From: Glandiceps talaboti
Taxonomy: Eukaryota > Hemichordata > Enteropneusta > Spengelidae
Assembly: GCF_964340395.1 (NCBI RefSeq)
Contig: NC_135551.1
Coordinates: 30,191,455 to 30,255,454, forward strand
Direction: 5' to 3'
Length of the DNA stretch: 64,000 bases
Shown: in pieces, positions 50,757 through 63,165 of the stretch
How positions within the stretch are numbered: the stretch's first letter is position 1
Layout of the letters: each line of letters begins with the position of its first letter
Made by a program: the position numbers and the translations under genes
Notes under the pieces: model-generated
What the model saw: the letters and a program-made list of their open reading frames with translations, nothing else
What the model was told of the DNA's origin: nothing
Database searches by the model: none

Positions 50757-51467
50757 CAAATTGTCACTCTTATATGGGAAGCCGTTCAGGCCAAAAGTAT
50801 TTTTTTATTTTTGCTATAGTATTTTATATTTTTCGTACTTACAAACTAATTTTAACAGTTTATGTACTTTTATTCCATGTTCACATTATTTTAATTGAAA
50901 TAAGTTTGCATTTATTTGAGAATATTGTTTTATTTTTCGTCAAACCAGAATTATTTTAAGGATTATATATAATTGAAAGTCAAAATATATTTTTTGTTGA
51001 AGTTTTTTATTTTATTTTTTAAATTATTAAAAAAAAAAATTTCAACTTTTTTTTTTTCCTTCCCAACTTTTTTTTTTGGCCGAGTCTGCTGACAGGCGCC
51101 GGTGCAGAGCACGTCGTGCTCGTACCAGGCGCCTGTCACGAGTACGAGGCGTGACCTTTGACATCACGTTCTTATTACCTTCGGTCGCTCAAACATTATA
51201 TCAGATCTCAAAACTGTTAATTGACGTGTGATAGTATCTGTTTTTTCCAACAACCGCGACTTCAGCCGCGTACGATCCATGTGCAACGGGTAAAGGTATT
51301 TCCAATGGGTCAGTCAGGTACTTCTAGTACGAGCGCACATGTTGACGTCGACCTGCTGTATTACATACGGAGACGTGTCGTTCTCAACTTTTCATGATAT
51401 ATGCATGTGTACTCAGAACACCGAGAGAATGTATACTACAATGTACGATGAAGTAAACTGAATCTTT

Positions 51468-51521
<54 letters not shown>

Positions 51522-52415
51522 CAACAACAACAACAACAACAACAACAAGGCGATAAAAACTGGTTTAGGTTGATATGTAATACAGCAGGTCGACGTCAAT
51601 ATGTGAGCTCGTACTAGAAGTAGTACCTGACTGACCCATTGGAAATACGCGTTCGCTTTTCCTCACGTTTTTGTTTCTAAAGCTGTTTTGCTCACGCTCA
51701 CAGTATAGTGTACCATCTTATTTCAATTCTGGTCAGTTTCACAATAATGAATGTAATTGTTATTGATGCAACAAACTTTAGTTGTTTTAGATTAACTACC
51801 TTTACCCTTTGCACAAGGATCGTGTCCTACGTACTACATCATGTATATAATACATCATACATGCGGTCGATAACCTTAACGTGACGGTGTACACATGTGT
51901 GTACGCGGCTGAAGTCGCGGTTGTTGGAAAAAACAGATACTATCACACGTAAATTAACAGTTTTGAGATCTGATATAATGTTTGAGCGACCAATTTCGAA
52001 GGTAATGAGAAGGTGTATTTGACGCCGAAACACGTCGTAATGGATGTCGAAGGACATGCCTGTCACGAGCACGACGTACTCGTGACAGGCGCTGGTCAGC
52101 AGACTCGGAAAAAAAAAAGTTGGGAAGAAAAAAAAAAAAGTTGAAATTTTTTTTTTTTAGATTTAAAAATTAAAATAAAAAACTTTAACAATTATATATA
52201 ATGCTTAAAATAATTCTGGTTTGACGAAAAATAAAACAATATTCTCAAATAAATGAAAACTTATTTCAATTAAAATAATGTAACCATGGAATAAAAGTAC
52301 AGAAACGGTTAAAATTAGTTTGTAAGTACGAAAAATAAAAAATACTATAGCTAAAATAAAAAAATATTTTTGGCCTGAACGGCTTCCCATACTCTTACGC
52401 TATATCATCACAATT
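50757..52415. mobile_element. 1.66-kb foldback-like inverted-repeat element
   Basis: The left arm (about 50757-51367) and right arm (about 51574-52415) are long inverted repeats. Matching landmarks from outside in are AAATTGT, TATGGGAAGCCGTTCAGGCC, an AT-rich block, adjacent A and T runs, CAACTTTTTTTT, GAGTCTGCTGA, ATATCAGATCTCAAAACTGT, GTTTTTTCCAACAACCGCGA, CTTCAGCCGCGTAC, TATTTCCAATGGGTCAGTCA and GACGTCGACCTGCTGTATTA. Both arms contain a GC-rich hairpin (51091-51137; 52059-52089). The right arm holds segments near 51655-51900 that are mostly missing on the left, but they include the left arm's GATCC-GTGCAA-GGGTAAAGG word, so the left arm appears deleted. The centre carries an (AAC)n array. 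The ORFs in the arms (50699-50959 +, 52205-52390 -) are mirror images of one AT-rich block, not genes. No transposase. Confidence 0.85.
51468..51548. repeat. (AAC)n microsatellite in the foldback loop
   Basis: About 27 AAC units with one shortened unit near 51520. It lies in the roughly 206-bp spacer between the inverted arms. Confidence 0.95.
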
Positions 52416-53202
52416 TAAAGAAAAAAATCCATGACTCTTTTATTACTTTATAATAAGCTGTCCCCAACTATTACTCTTTTGAATTCTGGTAACTTTTTTT
52501 TTAATCATCGTGTACATATCTTGATTGTATTTTATCAGAGCTGAACTTTACTCCGATCGATATTAAAGCAGATATATGCATCGGTACTTTGTATACACCA
52601 TGAATCCTATTGGAATGGAATTAGAATGCAATACAACAGTCGCATATACGTCCCTGCCTACTCAGCAGTAGAATTAAGTTCATAACACGAACAAAGTTAC
52701 AATCAATTCCATTGGTCCATTCACGGATGACGTATCTCAAAACCAAAATATGAAAATAAAATATTTGACAAAATTAATGATACATTATTGACACATACTT
52801 CTGTAGAACAAAGAAACAGAACAAGCACTCTTTGAAATACGAAAATGAATTGAAAAAAACAAATAAAACTCGATGGCAAAACCCCCTAGCCTTAAATATT
52901 GAATAATAAAGATACAGCTGTTTATACATTGCAATATGTAGTGGTTTTGATGACCATTAGTCTGTGAACATAATATTACAATGTTTAATCAAGTACTATG
53001 TTTTTGCAGACTACGTGACTACCAGTATTTACAGAAAATTTCAGCGGGAAAAAAGATGCCGACACAGTAATTAGTGAGTATGATTACTGATTTAGATACT
53101 ATGACTGGACTATGTGTTGACAATTAATGCTTTGAGATTACTGGACAGTGAATCAATCAATTGACATTATTTATTATTTAGTTTGCATTACATTGACAAC
53201 AG
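52416..53202. other. non-genic DNA, no gene seen
   Basis: AT-rich, no supportable feature. Confidence 0.45.
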
Positions 53203-53265
53203 AGGTGTGTGTGTGTATGTATGTATGTATGTATGTATGTATGTATGTATGTATGTATGTATGTA

Positions 53266-53302
<37 letters not shown>

Positions 53303-53448
53303 ATGTATGTATGTATGTATGTATGTATGTACGTACGTACGTACGTACGTACGTATGTATGTATGTATGTATGCGTGTGTACATAATATAATATTATGTA
53401 CACACGCATACATACATACATACATACATACATACATACATACATACA

Positions 53449-53477
<29 letters not shown>
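53203..53477. repeat. self-inverting microsatellite (GTAT)n-palindrome-(ATAC)n
   Basis: GT and GTAT units with an ACGT block (53329-53354) run into GTATGCGTGTGTACATAATA, a 3-base centre (TAA), and the exact complement of the left arm. Then (CATA)n runs to 53477. The axis is near 53388. The two halves are complementary for at least 30 bp without mismatch, and for much longer with the ACGT-block mismatches. The whole locus can fold as one hairpin. Confidence 0.95.
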
Positions 53478-53479
<2 letters not shown>

Positions 53480-54142
53480 GCAAACTACTGACTGTTTTGC
53501 ATTACATGTACATGCATATATGTTGAAAAGCTGACAACAGTAGAATAATTATATGTTATAAAAAAATGTCAACACAGATGTTTTTCTGAGTTTATCAAAG
53601 AAATCAGAACTCATACACACCTCACGTGCTAAGAGAGCAGTAAAGAGTGGGCTCATGTGGTTACTAATGTGTAATATACAATACACACTACATTTGTATT
53701 CCAAACGAAAACTTCCTTGAAATTGAAATGTTAACTTGAGATGAGAAATGAGACTGTTAACAATCCCCTCCAGTACACCACAGTTAATAATATTTATAAA
53801 GGGATCAAAATATAGAATGGTAATTGAGCTAATGATGTAAATGAAGATACTTATTAAGGGATGAAAACAATAGAGTTTCTCACACACATCGCACAATTTT
53901 ACGATGGTAAACACGTCACGTACGAGATGTCGTTTATTGTTATATCAGATGATACAATGTTAGTGAACGTGTGAACGTGCCACACATCTAGAAGAGAAGG
54001 CTTTCATTTCGAATTCTGCATGAATGTCTGGAATAAATGATGATGTAGTTCTTTTATTCTTCAAAGATAAAGGGAAACAAGGTCCTTTACAGTCACTCAA
54101 TAATAAAGATATTTAGTTGACATGATGCAGGTGGAATTTGTC
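53478..54142. other. non-genic DNA, no gene seen
   Basis: A minus-strand frame (53549-53914, no ATG at its start) is unremarkable. Nothing else was noticed. Confidence 0.4.
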
Positions 54143-54391
<249 letters not shown>

Positions 54392-54900
54392 GTTTAATAG
54401 TAATGCACTGATGACATCCATTTTGATAAAATTGTCATTTTTATGTGTTAGTTTGATAGAATAAACCACTTTGCAAATATATTACAAAGGGGTGGTACCC
54501 CCTGACTCCTCAGACAACACAAAGACTCCTTACAGAACATGACAAGCGCCAACTGTGTACCAGTTGTTCAGTTGTCGTGGCAGAATAGCAGTCTATTTCA
54601 GCCAAGTGTTGCATGCTTGTGTTGTTTCTGTAGTATGTATTGAAGGTATACTCACTTGATATTGATAGGTACATGCGTACTCTATGCAATTGAAGTATGT
54701 TAAGGTAACGAGCACAATTTCCGGCAGGGGGCCTGAGGTATGTGTGGCATGAAAACAATTGGGGTGCGAAGGGGGGGGGGGGGGCTTTGAAAATTCTGAT
54801 GGTCTGAAAGGGGTCACGAAATATTTTGCACGTGATTTGAACCAAATCTAACCCCAGGAGCAGCCGTTTACCTATTTTACTTGCAAAATTGTTATACATT
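54392..54900. other. possible old mobile-element remnant with poly-G
   Basis: It contains a palindromic GGGGTGGTACCCC (54490-54502), an uninterrupted G14 run (54771-54784) and GGTCTGAAAGGGGTCACGAA. These G-rich blocks resemble those in the TIR element at 15222-16304 but cannot be aligned convincingly. The minus-strand frames across it are not recognised. Confidence 0.25.
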
Positions 54901-55458
54901 TCAGTGTAAAACAGCTGTCATGAATATTCAATGTTCAACCATTGCATACATTATGTCTACAGACTCCCATGATGCAATAGCCCATGGCAAAGATATCCTA
55001 TAACTGCACAAGATCAGTTTGACGTTTCTCCGAAATCGCAAGTAATTGTAGGTGATGTAAAATCATGAAATGACTCTCCAGAACCCATAGTTTATGAAAA
55101 TGTCTCTATTTCCTGGAGTGGAGTTCCAAAGTTTTGGAAGCTGTTAGTGCAAATCAAAGTACAAACACTATTTCGGTCATCTTTATTTTACAATGAAACG
55201 TCTGAAAGTTCATGAGATCGTGGTTAATAGTTAACAGGAAAAGGGTATTTTATAGATAGCGTGGCCTCTGGTGATGTGAATGGAAATACTGGGAAACGAT
55301 GACGTCGGTTAAAGCAATTGGACCACTCTTAGCAATCTCTGGATGTTGAAGATACTAATGCATTTGTTTACATGTGTTTCTTCAATTTTTTTTGCGTAAC
55401 TACACAACGAGGAGTCTGGCTTGCACCTTGAACGTACTCGCTTACAAAATCGTGAAAT
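54901..55458. other. non-genic DNA, no gene seen
   Basis: No supportable feature. Confidence 0.45.
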
Positions 55459-55506
55459 ATTCATTCATTCATTCATTCATTCATTCATTCATTCATTCAT
55501 TCATTC
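55459..55506. repeat. (ATTC)n microsatellite
   Basis: About 12 perfect ATTC units. Confidence 0.95.
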
Positions 55507-55984
55507 TTTCATTTTATTGCCAATTTGAAAGTCAATATGTACATGTCAATAATGATCACATAAACAAAAAGGAGAAACAAAATGGCATTTGGAGTCTAAT
55601 TACTAGCTTTCCGCTAATCAAGTTTGGCTTCACCGCTAATGGAAATAATAAGTTAACATATGTATTGTTAATGGTTGCCTGCTGTAACTGGACCCGGTAC
55701 GATAGTATGTTTCTTTGACCTATTTGACCTGTACATGCTATTGAACTCTTAATATTCCCTAGTCTTTAGACTCCGAATTGTTGACAAACAAATTATTGGG
55801 TCCGCGTAGCGTACCTACGACGTTTTACATATTGACATATAGAAAACGTACAGGGTAGAGCAACAATTAGCAAGGAGGTCATTCACCTAATTAGAAGCAC
55901 TTAACTGGTTTTCCTGTAAAGGTTCGGAGTATCCATCAGTGGGCAGACGAAAAAGAATCTACGACAAAACTTACTCGTATTATT
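55507..55984. other. non-genic DNA, no gene seen
   Basis: No supportable feature. Confidence 0.45.
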
Positions 55985-56252
55985 ATACACCGTGAACAGT
56001 ATTACATCATCTGTGGGTAAACGTTTTTTTTGTAGCTGTACACGCGATAAATCAAATTAAATTGTTTTTGGGTCCGTCCCCAAAAATCAGCGCCCCTCAA
56101 CGGTGATCAAGATTTCAACGCGTTTCTATACTTCTAATGGATAGTATCGACGGCCGTTTAGCATGTAAAATGTCAGATTATTTGTTTTTAAACAATTTCT
56201 TGTGAATATATTGGGGTTGTCTAATCGAAAAATGATATTTCAGTTACAACTC
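55985..56252 (+). repeat. dispersed repeat, copy 2
   Basis: Diverged partner of 4065-4318 in the same orientation, about 52 kb away. The conserved core is TTTTTGGGTCCGTCCCC followed by GTGATCAAGATTTC. Divergence is high, with several small indels. Confidence 0.65.
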
Positions 56253-57705
56253 GTTCAGTTTTATTAAAGTGGTGACAGATTCCAATCAATCAATGCCAAT
56301 TGCTAGAGCAATATTCTGTTCAGTAGCGCTTAATGGTTTAAACACAACATAGGCTTTGGTGAACAAATAGTTTTCTAAAACAATTCAGGAGACTTGGCGA
56401 ATATCAAGTGGCAAAGAGTTCCAAACTGAACTTTCGCTCAAGATTTAAAGTTGCCACTACACTACCTACAAATAATATTCACCAGATACGACGTCTTTTT
56501 ATAAGTAATTTATCAATTTTTAGTGAAAATATCTTTGGTTATTTGATGAAAACGTGTCTCAGCTGTAGCTAGTACGGGTTTTTACTTGATTTACTTGAAT
56601 CTCCGTTATGACTATGGCTATGAATGTCAGTCTTACAAATTAATTAGATAACAACTATGCTATCTTTTATCACTCAAAGCTTACCATTGTGAAAGGTGAA
56701 AGGTGAAAGGTGAAAGCCAAGATGTTATAACAGAAAAATTAGGTGAAAAAACTTGACCATTGACAAACAAGGAAATAGTCCATAAACCTTGTTACATGTA
56801 ATATTGCACAGTGCCGATGTAAACAGTTCTATATGAAGTCCAGCGATGTTGTAATTACAATATGTCAATCAAACATATTCAATATATTATTGAAGAAATT
56901 CGATTGTGAAACACGATCTAGACCTAATTGTAAACCGAACTTGCAAAAAATCGACCTAGTGTGAAACTTGAATAATGGCCTGTATTTCCTTATTGCAATG
57001 TTGGTCTTAGCAGTATTTATAGAAATGATGTCATAAAGGCCAAGATTAATAATATTGATTGTCTAATGATTAATTTTATTAATTTAGAAGACGAAATTAA
57101 TGAAATGGAAAAAATCGAAGGATTCAATCTCAAGCTGAATAAATTATGATTTATTGTAAGAGATGCGTTTAAAAGAAAATAATTTCAGATAAATTGAAAT
57201 ATTTCTACAATTTCCATCATGAGTATAAAATAAGGGACAAAGAATTTTCCAACACAAAACCCATGTAGTATAACTTATATTCGTATTGTTTGAGTTTGAA
57301 TTTCGTTTCTCGACATACTGTTATCGCTCCCCTTACAAGATAGAGTCTAACATAGTCGCAACAGGACAGATGTGGGCAAACATAGTACTTTGACCACAGT
57401 TAAATTACCGTCTAGTTTACCCACCCTGTCAAAATCTATCTTCTTATAATGTTATCTGTTGCGTGTCAACATTGGACAAGTTTAGTTCGTTTTAGTTGTT
57501 ATGAAATGAAGAGATAGCAACCACTTGAACAGTGTGTAGATATAATTATTGTCAAAGATATAAATCATTATAAATCGAAATCTCAACCATGTTATGCAGA
57601 GTAAACAAAATAACCAACTTGTTCATACATTATCAGTATTAATTGTGAAGGAGTGACATGATAGCATATTAAAGTTTCAATGCCATAGGTTTACATACAT
57701 AGAAA
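56253..57705. other. non-genic DNA with a heptamer repeat
   Basis: Four GTGAAAG heptamers lie at 56689-56716. No gene was recognised in this very AT-rich stretch. Confidence 0.5.
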
Positions 57706-57788
57706 CACACATAGATATATAGATACACACATAGATAGATACACACATACATACATACATACATACATACATACATACATACATACAT

Positions 57789-57820
<32 letters not shown>

Positions 57821-57958
57821 CTACCTACCTACCTACCTACCTACCTACCTACCTACCTACCTACCTACCTACCTACATACATACATACATACATACATAC
57901 ATACATACATACATACATACATACATACATACATACATACATACATACATACATACAT
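57706..57958. repeat. compound microsatellite ATAG / ACAT / AC / CTAC / ATAC
   Basis: ATAG/ACAC mixtures are followed by ACAT, AC, a 50-bp CTAC block (57821-57873) and a second long ACAT block. The CTAC block differs by one base from the ACAT-type units around it. Confidence 0.95.
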
Positions 57959-59525
57959 GTGAACAGACATGATGATGATAGTAACCCAGTACAACTATTA
58001 AATCTAGTGGTCCATAAAACATTTTTTAAAAAAACACACATTTATCTTACTATGCAATAAATTGTGCTTCCATTTTCCCGTGAGATGACGAATCTACCCG
58101 TCCGTGAATATTTAACCAGTACAATTTCCGCCAAACGTTTCGCTGCCTAAATATTGATGTCATCATGATATGAATTGCTAGTGTTATATTCATAAGTAAG
58201 GGAGCGTAAAGCAAATTTCAACTACAAAGTGTGTTTTTAGGCCCTAGTAAAGCTGGTTGCCCTATACAGAACATCTTTAATTGATCACGGCAGTAGAACA
58301 GCCAAAGGATCCTACGTAAAATTAAAAAATTTATCTTTGGCTTGATTGTCATAGTAACGCAGTTTAGACAGTACACGGCCGACAAGAACAATCTCCAAGC
58401 CTTGGGGAATATTATAACACACATTTGCTAGTAGGCGCTTTATTTTCATTTCTCAAAAACAAAATATCGAAAGAACATACAGGTAGAAATGTTCCTATGT
58501 TTGCCAAAGGTAAAATTGAAAGAATTGCAGACCTATTTAAGATGCGTTCGATATCAAACGTCTGTTTTCTTCTCTTTGAGTTTCGATCTCCGTGATGTGC
58601 CAACGTTTTCTGGGTGCTTGGAATTTTTGAAAAACATCGCCAACCACTTAAGGTTATATTTGTTGATAAACAACGTTACATTTGCATCGATAGAACGTTC
58701 CAGTTAAAGTATTGAGTTATCCAAGCCAATGGATCATTTTTACATTCGATAAATACACCTTAAAATAGAAACTACGATTTATTTGAATTTGTTTTGTAAC
58801 GTGATGATTGTATATTTACTTCTCTATCACTGTTATCAATATATTTGTATCAAGCTGCTAGTCCAAGAGTCAAAACATGACGTTTAATGTAATATTTACC
58901 AGGTTGTAACATCGTGATTTAGAACGTACAACATTCCATCTTCGAATTCATATAAATACAGGTATCCACAATCTTTCTTTACAATTATATAAATGACTAT
59001 CATATATGACGAAGACTTTTAGTTTCAATTGATTGTTTGTGACTGATAATACCTGAACAGAGTGTCTCAGTAATCGAGTGAACACGTGCAATCAATATGA
59101 GAACGAGGTTACACATAATATATGCAAAATAATCATTTATGACCTTTAATCCTTGATATTCAAAATGGCGTGCAGATATTTGCATTGTATGTCATCAAAT
59201 ATTTATTCCCTCTCTAACCTACCTTTTATGATTCCAATTGTGATATCGTTTATTAAAACTTCAAATTGATTTGTTGTAAGATAAAGTGAAAGTGTTATTG
59301 ATGGGGATATATAGCAAATCAGATATTGTTCTGATAATACACATTTCATATTACGCAGCTTATTGATTGATGATGTGTGGAGATGCTGTCCTAATAACCT
59401 CTTTTCATTCTTCAAGTAATCGATGTCAGTATTCAGTGTCGCCTGTCAAAAATGTGAGGGTTTATCTTAGTGCCTTCCGCATTCTGAGCTCATCTGCGTT
59501 TTCCAACGCCTTGTGCCCTTAGTGC
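57959..59525. other. non-genic DNA, no gene seen
   Basis: The opposed frames at 58218-58707 have no recognisable domains. No repeats were noticed. Confidence 0.4.
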
Positions 59526-59526
59526 C

Positions 59527-59573
<47 letters not shown>
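59526..59573. repeat. (TGTC)n microsatellite
   Basis: About 12 perfect units. Confidence 0.95.
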
Positions 59574-59574
<1 letters not shown>

Positions 59575-59770
59575 ATTATCTCAAGTTAAAATGATATTCA
59601 GCATACATGTACATATTCTGTACTATTATTTCTACAGCTGATTAGTTTTTCGAACATACTCCATCGATACTAACTAGTATAATTGCCACTAATTAATCAT
59701 ATTTACATTTAGATTTGATATATCTCAGATGGATGAATGATTAGAACATTATCTAACTTTGTGCACATAT
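59574..59770. other. spacer between microsatellites
   Basis: No feature seen. Confidence 0.4.
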
Positions 59771-59919
<149 letters not shown>

Positions 59920-61040
59920 CTACCAGGATGGACAGAAGGATGGCTGGATGAATAGATACACTGTAACACTGGTTTGATGAAGTGCGCTATATATAACGTT
60001 TTATATTATTGTCCAATAATGCTACATGTCGCAATAGTAACAGACTACACTACACTGTTCTGTCCAAGATATAGCTGTCAGTTCCACAACAATTTAAAAA
60101 ATTGATTAGAACTGATGCATTGTCAATATCAAGAGCTTTCCAAGAATTGTATTTGATTATCAAATTTATAAAACCAATTGCTTAATACCGAAATGCAATT
60201 ATTGCAGCAAAGGTTTCAATATCAAATGAAAGCTAATGTATGTTGATTGATGTTATATAAAAGATAAACCCTTGCTTAAAATAGTCTTGAAGTTCTTGTG
60301 ACCATGTATTTCGGTAAACAAAGCAATCGTTTGAAACTTCTTAACATCGTTATGGAAATTCATTAGATCAGTTGGGTAAGTTATGTCATGTGACCCCTTC
60401 CGAGACTAATCTAAGTAAGATTTCCTTCACTAAATATATGTAATTGTTCAAAATCGTCGTAATGCAAAGTTTCATGAACTACAGAATATGTTACATATTC
60501 GACTCAGAAATCGACCCAGTCTGGTGATGGCCATGACAAATCGACGAAGACACGTTTTAGATTGCACTTTCAGTGACAGTTGCATGTAAAGCGATACTAA
60601 ACTTGTATCCCATGATTGTCAGTGTTTATTGTTGATCGATTATACCCGAGTTGTCCTTTTATATACGTTAATAACACAACGAGTGTTTGAGTTTTTCTCA
60701 TAGGCTTCAATACCGCTTCTTTCCACATATTTATCTCGTAGACCTTGAGTATTACTGACAAATAACACATTTTATTGATTCGATTGTCTTCACGTTGATA
60801 TGTGCCATTGGAGATCGAATATAGCTCCTGGTTAATTTAGGCCAAGTAGTCATTTGTTGATCAGGGATACAACTCGTGCTGTTGGGGGAAAAAGTGTGGC
60901 ATATACAACACCAATAATAACGGTTTGGCGTTTAGCTGAGTATGTGGACACAGTCTTCTGTTGTACATAAACAAACAATCCAACAGTTTATTCTGACATC
61001 CCATTGCCATAAATTTGCCAATATTTCTAAATGAGATTGC
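59920..61040. other. non-genic DNA, no gene seen
   Basis: No supportable feature. Confidence 0.45.
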
Positions 61041-61269
61041 GATATTTGCATATCATGGTTGTACGTGTTTGTTAATTTGCATATCATGACTAAGTTTGTG
61101 ATATTTGCATATCATGGCTAAGTTTGTGATATTTGCATATCATGGCTAAGTTTGTGATATTTGCATATCAGGGCTAAGTTTGTGACATTTGAATATCATG
61201 GCTAAGTTTGTGATATTTATATATCATGGCTAAGTTTGTGATATTTATATATCATGGCTATGTTTGTGA
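61041..61269. repeat. 28-bp tandem repeat, about eight copies
   Basis: The unit is GATATTTGCATATCATGGCT followed by AAGTTTGT. Copies start at 61100 and 61128 and continue at 28-bp steps. The first two copies are diverged, and the last two carry TTTATATATC in place of TTTGCATATC. The GATATTTGCATATC core is nearly palindromic, and most units carry an ATTTGCAT octamer-type motif. Confidence 0.9.
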
Positions 61270-61568
61270 TCGCCCAAGTTTCATTATGAAGAAATGAATT
61301 ACCGTATGATATCATGATATATGGAATTGAAATCAGAGACATAGTAAACTCGATTGGACAGGGTGTTGACCACAATCAACAATTTACTTGTGTCTATTGA
61401 AAAGTACTTTGAACTGCTATGTATATCCATCTACAGACCAAACGCTTCACTCTTACTGTCGGCTATGTACAAAGTGTTAATAATTAGACTCGTTATAGTT
61501 TCTGTACAAAGGTTGAAGTAAATGAAGAAATGTCGGCAAAAAATAGAAAATATCCATAGACATCACAA
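61270..61568. other. spacer, no gene seen
   Basis: No supportable feature. Confidence 0.4.
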
Positions 61569-61860
61569 CACACATACATACATACATACATACATACATA
61601 CATACATACATACATACATACATACATACATACATACATACATGCATGCATGCATGCATGCATGCATGCATGCATACATGCATGCATGCATGCATACATA
61701 CATACATACATACATACATACATACATACATACATACATACATACATACATACATACATACATACATACATACATACATACATGCATACATACATACATA
61801 CATACATACATACATACATACATACATACATACATACATACATACATACATACATACATG
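61569..61860. repeat. (CATA)n microsatellite with CATG block
   Basis: About 290 bp of ACAT units with a CATG block (61642-61695), which is fully self-complementary. Confidence 0.97.
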
Positions 61861-62298
61861 TTCACAACATCGAGTATTCTTACCTACATAATGTTAAAAC
61901 ATCTGCCCCATCTGCTATTTTTGTAATCCATCCGATAAAGTCTGTCGTGTCAATCAATGCCGAGCTGACCAATCAATACACACCACCATTGATTCAAGCC
62001 ATTTATGACATTGAGATCAATTTCGCCACAACATAGCAATAATTACGCACATAGTAGTTTGTAGTCAATATGACCCTATTGGAAGATTAAAGTTCCCACT
62101 TCACCAATGTATTCACTAATTGTCAAACCTGTAACGTTTTAAAAGTCGTGCCTTGCATGGGTTACTTCTAATGGATCTATAATATCTTTTGTAGAGAGTT
62201 CAACGACCTTGGGATATCACACTTTATTGTAGAACTATTTCCATTCAATAACATACAAGGCTAAGAGATGCACTTTTGATATTTTAACGTTGCCATTT
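61861..62298. other. non-genic DNA, no gene seen
   Basis: No supportable feature. Confidence 0.45.
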
Positions 62299-62397
62299 GT
62301 ATGTATGTATGTATGTATGTATGTATGTATGTATGTATGTATGTATGTATGTATGTATGTATGTATGTATGTATGTATGTATGTATGTATGTATGTA

Positions 62398-62437
<40 letters not shown>

Positions 62438-62470
62438 TACACGTGTATGTATGCACATGTGGGTAGGTAG
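62299..62470. repeat. (GTAT)n/(GT)n microsatellite
   Basis: About 26 GTAT units, then GT, GC-rich alternation and a short GGTA block. It is in opposite orientation to the array 440 bp upstream (61569-61860), so the two arrays form an inverted pair. Confidence 0.95.
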
Positions 62471-62597
62471 GTAGGTGCATGTGTGTATCTCAGTATATGT
62501 ATGTATATGGAAAAGTGTCACCTGCTAATTTGTTTTTGTATAGTTGTTCAGAAAGTCTCAGGAATTGCTTATTACATTTAAGTAATTTATATTGTAG

Positions 62598-63165
62598 GAA
62601 AGATGGATAATGGTTTGATGGCTTGTAGTAAAATTGGATCAATATCAGTTGGTCGTGAGATTCATGTAGTAATAACCGGACATGACGTAAGTAAATAACC
62701 GGATATGACTATGAAATTGGAGAACCAATTACACATGTTTGTTTTTCTACAACAAATGTCATACTGGGTGAAGGACATATACTTACACTGATTCCTGCAG
62801 AACTATCCCAACGTGATGTTTATAGCCTACTGGAGTTAGGACTTGGTGATGAAGTGTATAGTGAGAATTGTATGATAATAAGTCCAGTGAGATATAAAAG
62901 TAAACGTTTGGTTTATTAGCAAGATGATTTCAAATCACCAAGGATGGCTATTCAACGTACATATACTGTAATACCCGCGGCGTCAAACCATTGAAATGAC
63001 GTCATTACGACGAGTACAGATGAAGGAAAAGCTATATTAACCTTTAAGAATACGAGCTTAAACTATTACCAGTCCATGGTTATTTCACCAATACTCACAA
63101 TGTTAATAGTTTATATGTCAGCCCTACAGAAAATAAACATGTTTTGTCTTTTTACAAACATGAAA
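62598..63165 (+). pseudogene. coding-like, stop-interrupted segment (unidentified)
   Basis: One + frame from 62695 is open for 74 codons and looks protein-like (ITGYDYEIGEPITHVC..., ILTLIPAELSQRDVYSLLEL, GLGDEVYSENCMIISP). It ends at TAG 62917-62919, continues in frame for 24 codons to a TGA, and then about 55 more. Just upstream, in another frame, is MDNGLMACSKIGSISVGREI (ATG at 62603), running to VVITGHD and then a perfect donor-like GTAAGT (62687). ATAACCGGA-ATGAC is duplicated 23 bp apart at the frame change. I recognise no family. It could be a decayed gene, a mobile-element protein or exons with misjudged boundaries. Confidence 0.3.

Noticed and set aside
50699-50959. Hydrophobic ORFs in both arms of the foldback element (also 52205-52390)
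   Set aside because: They are mirror copies of the same AT-rich inverted-repeat block. There is no transposase motif.
53549-53914. 121-codon minus-strand ORF
   Set aside because: It has no ATG at its start, no recognisable domain and AT-biased composition.
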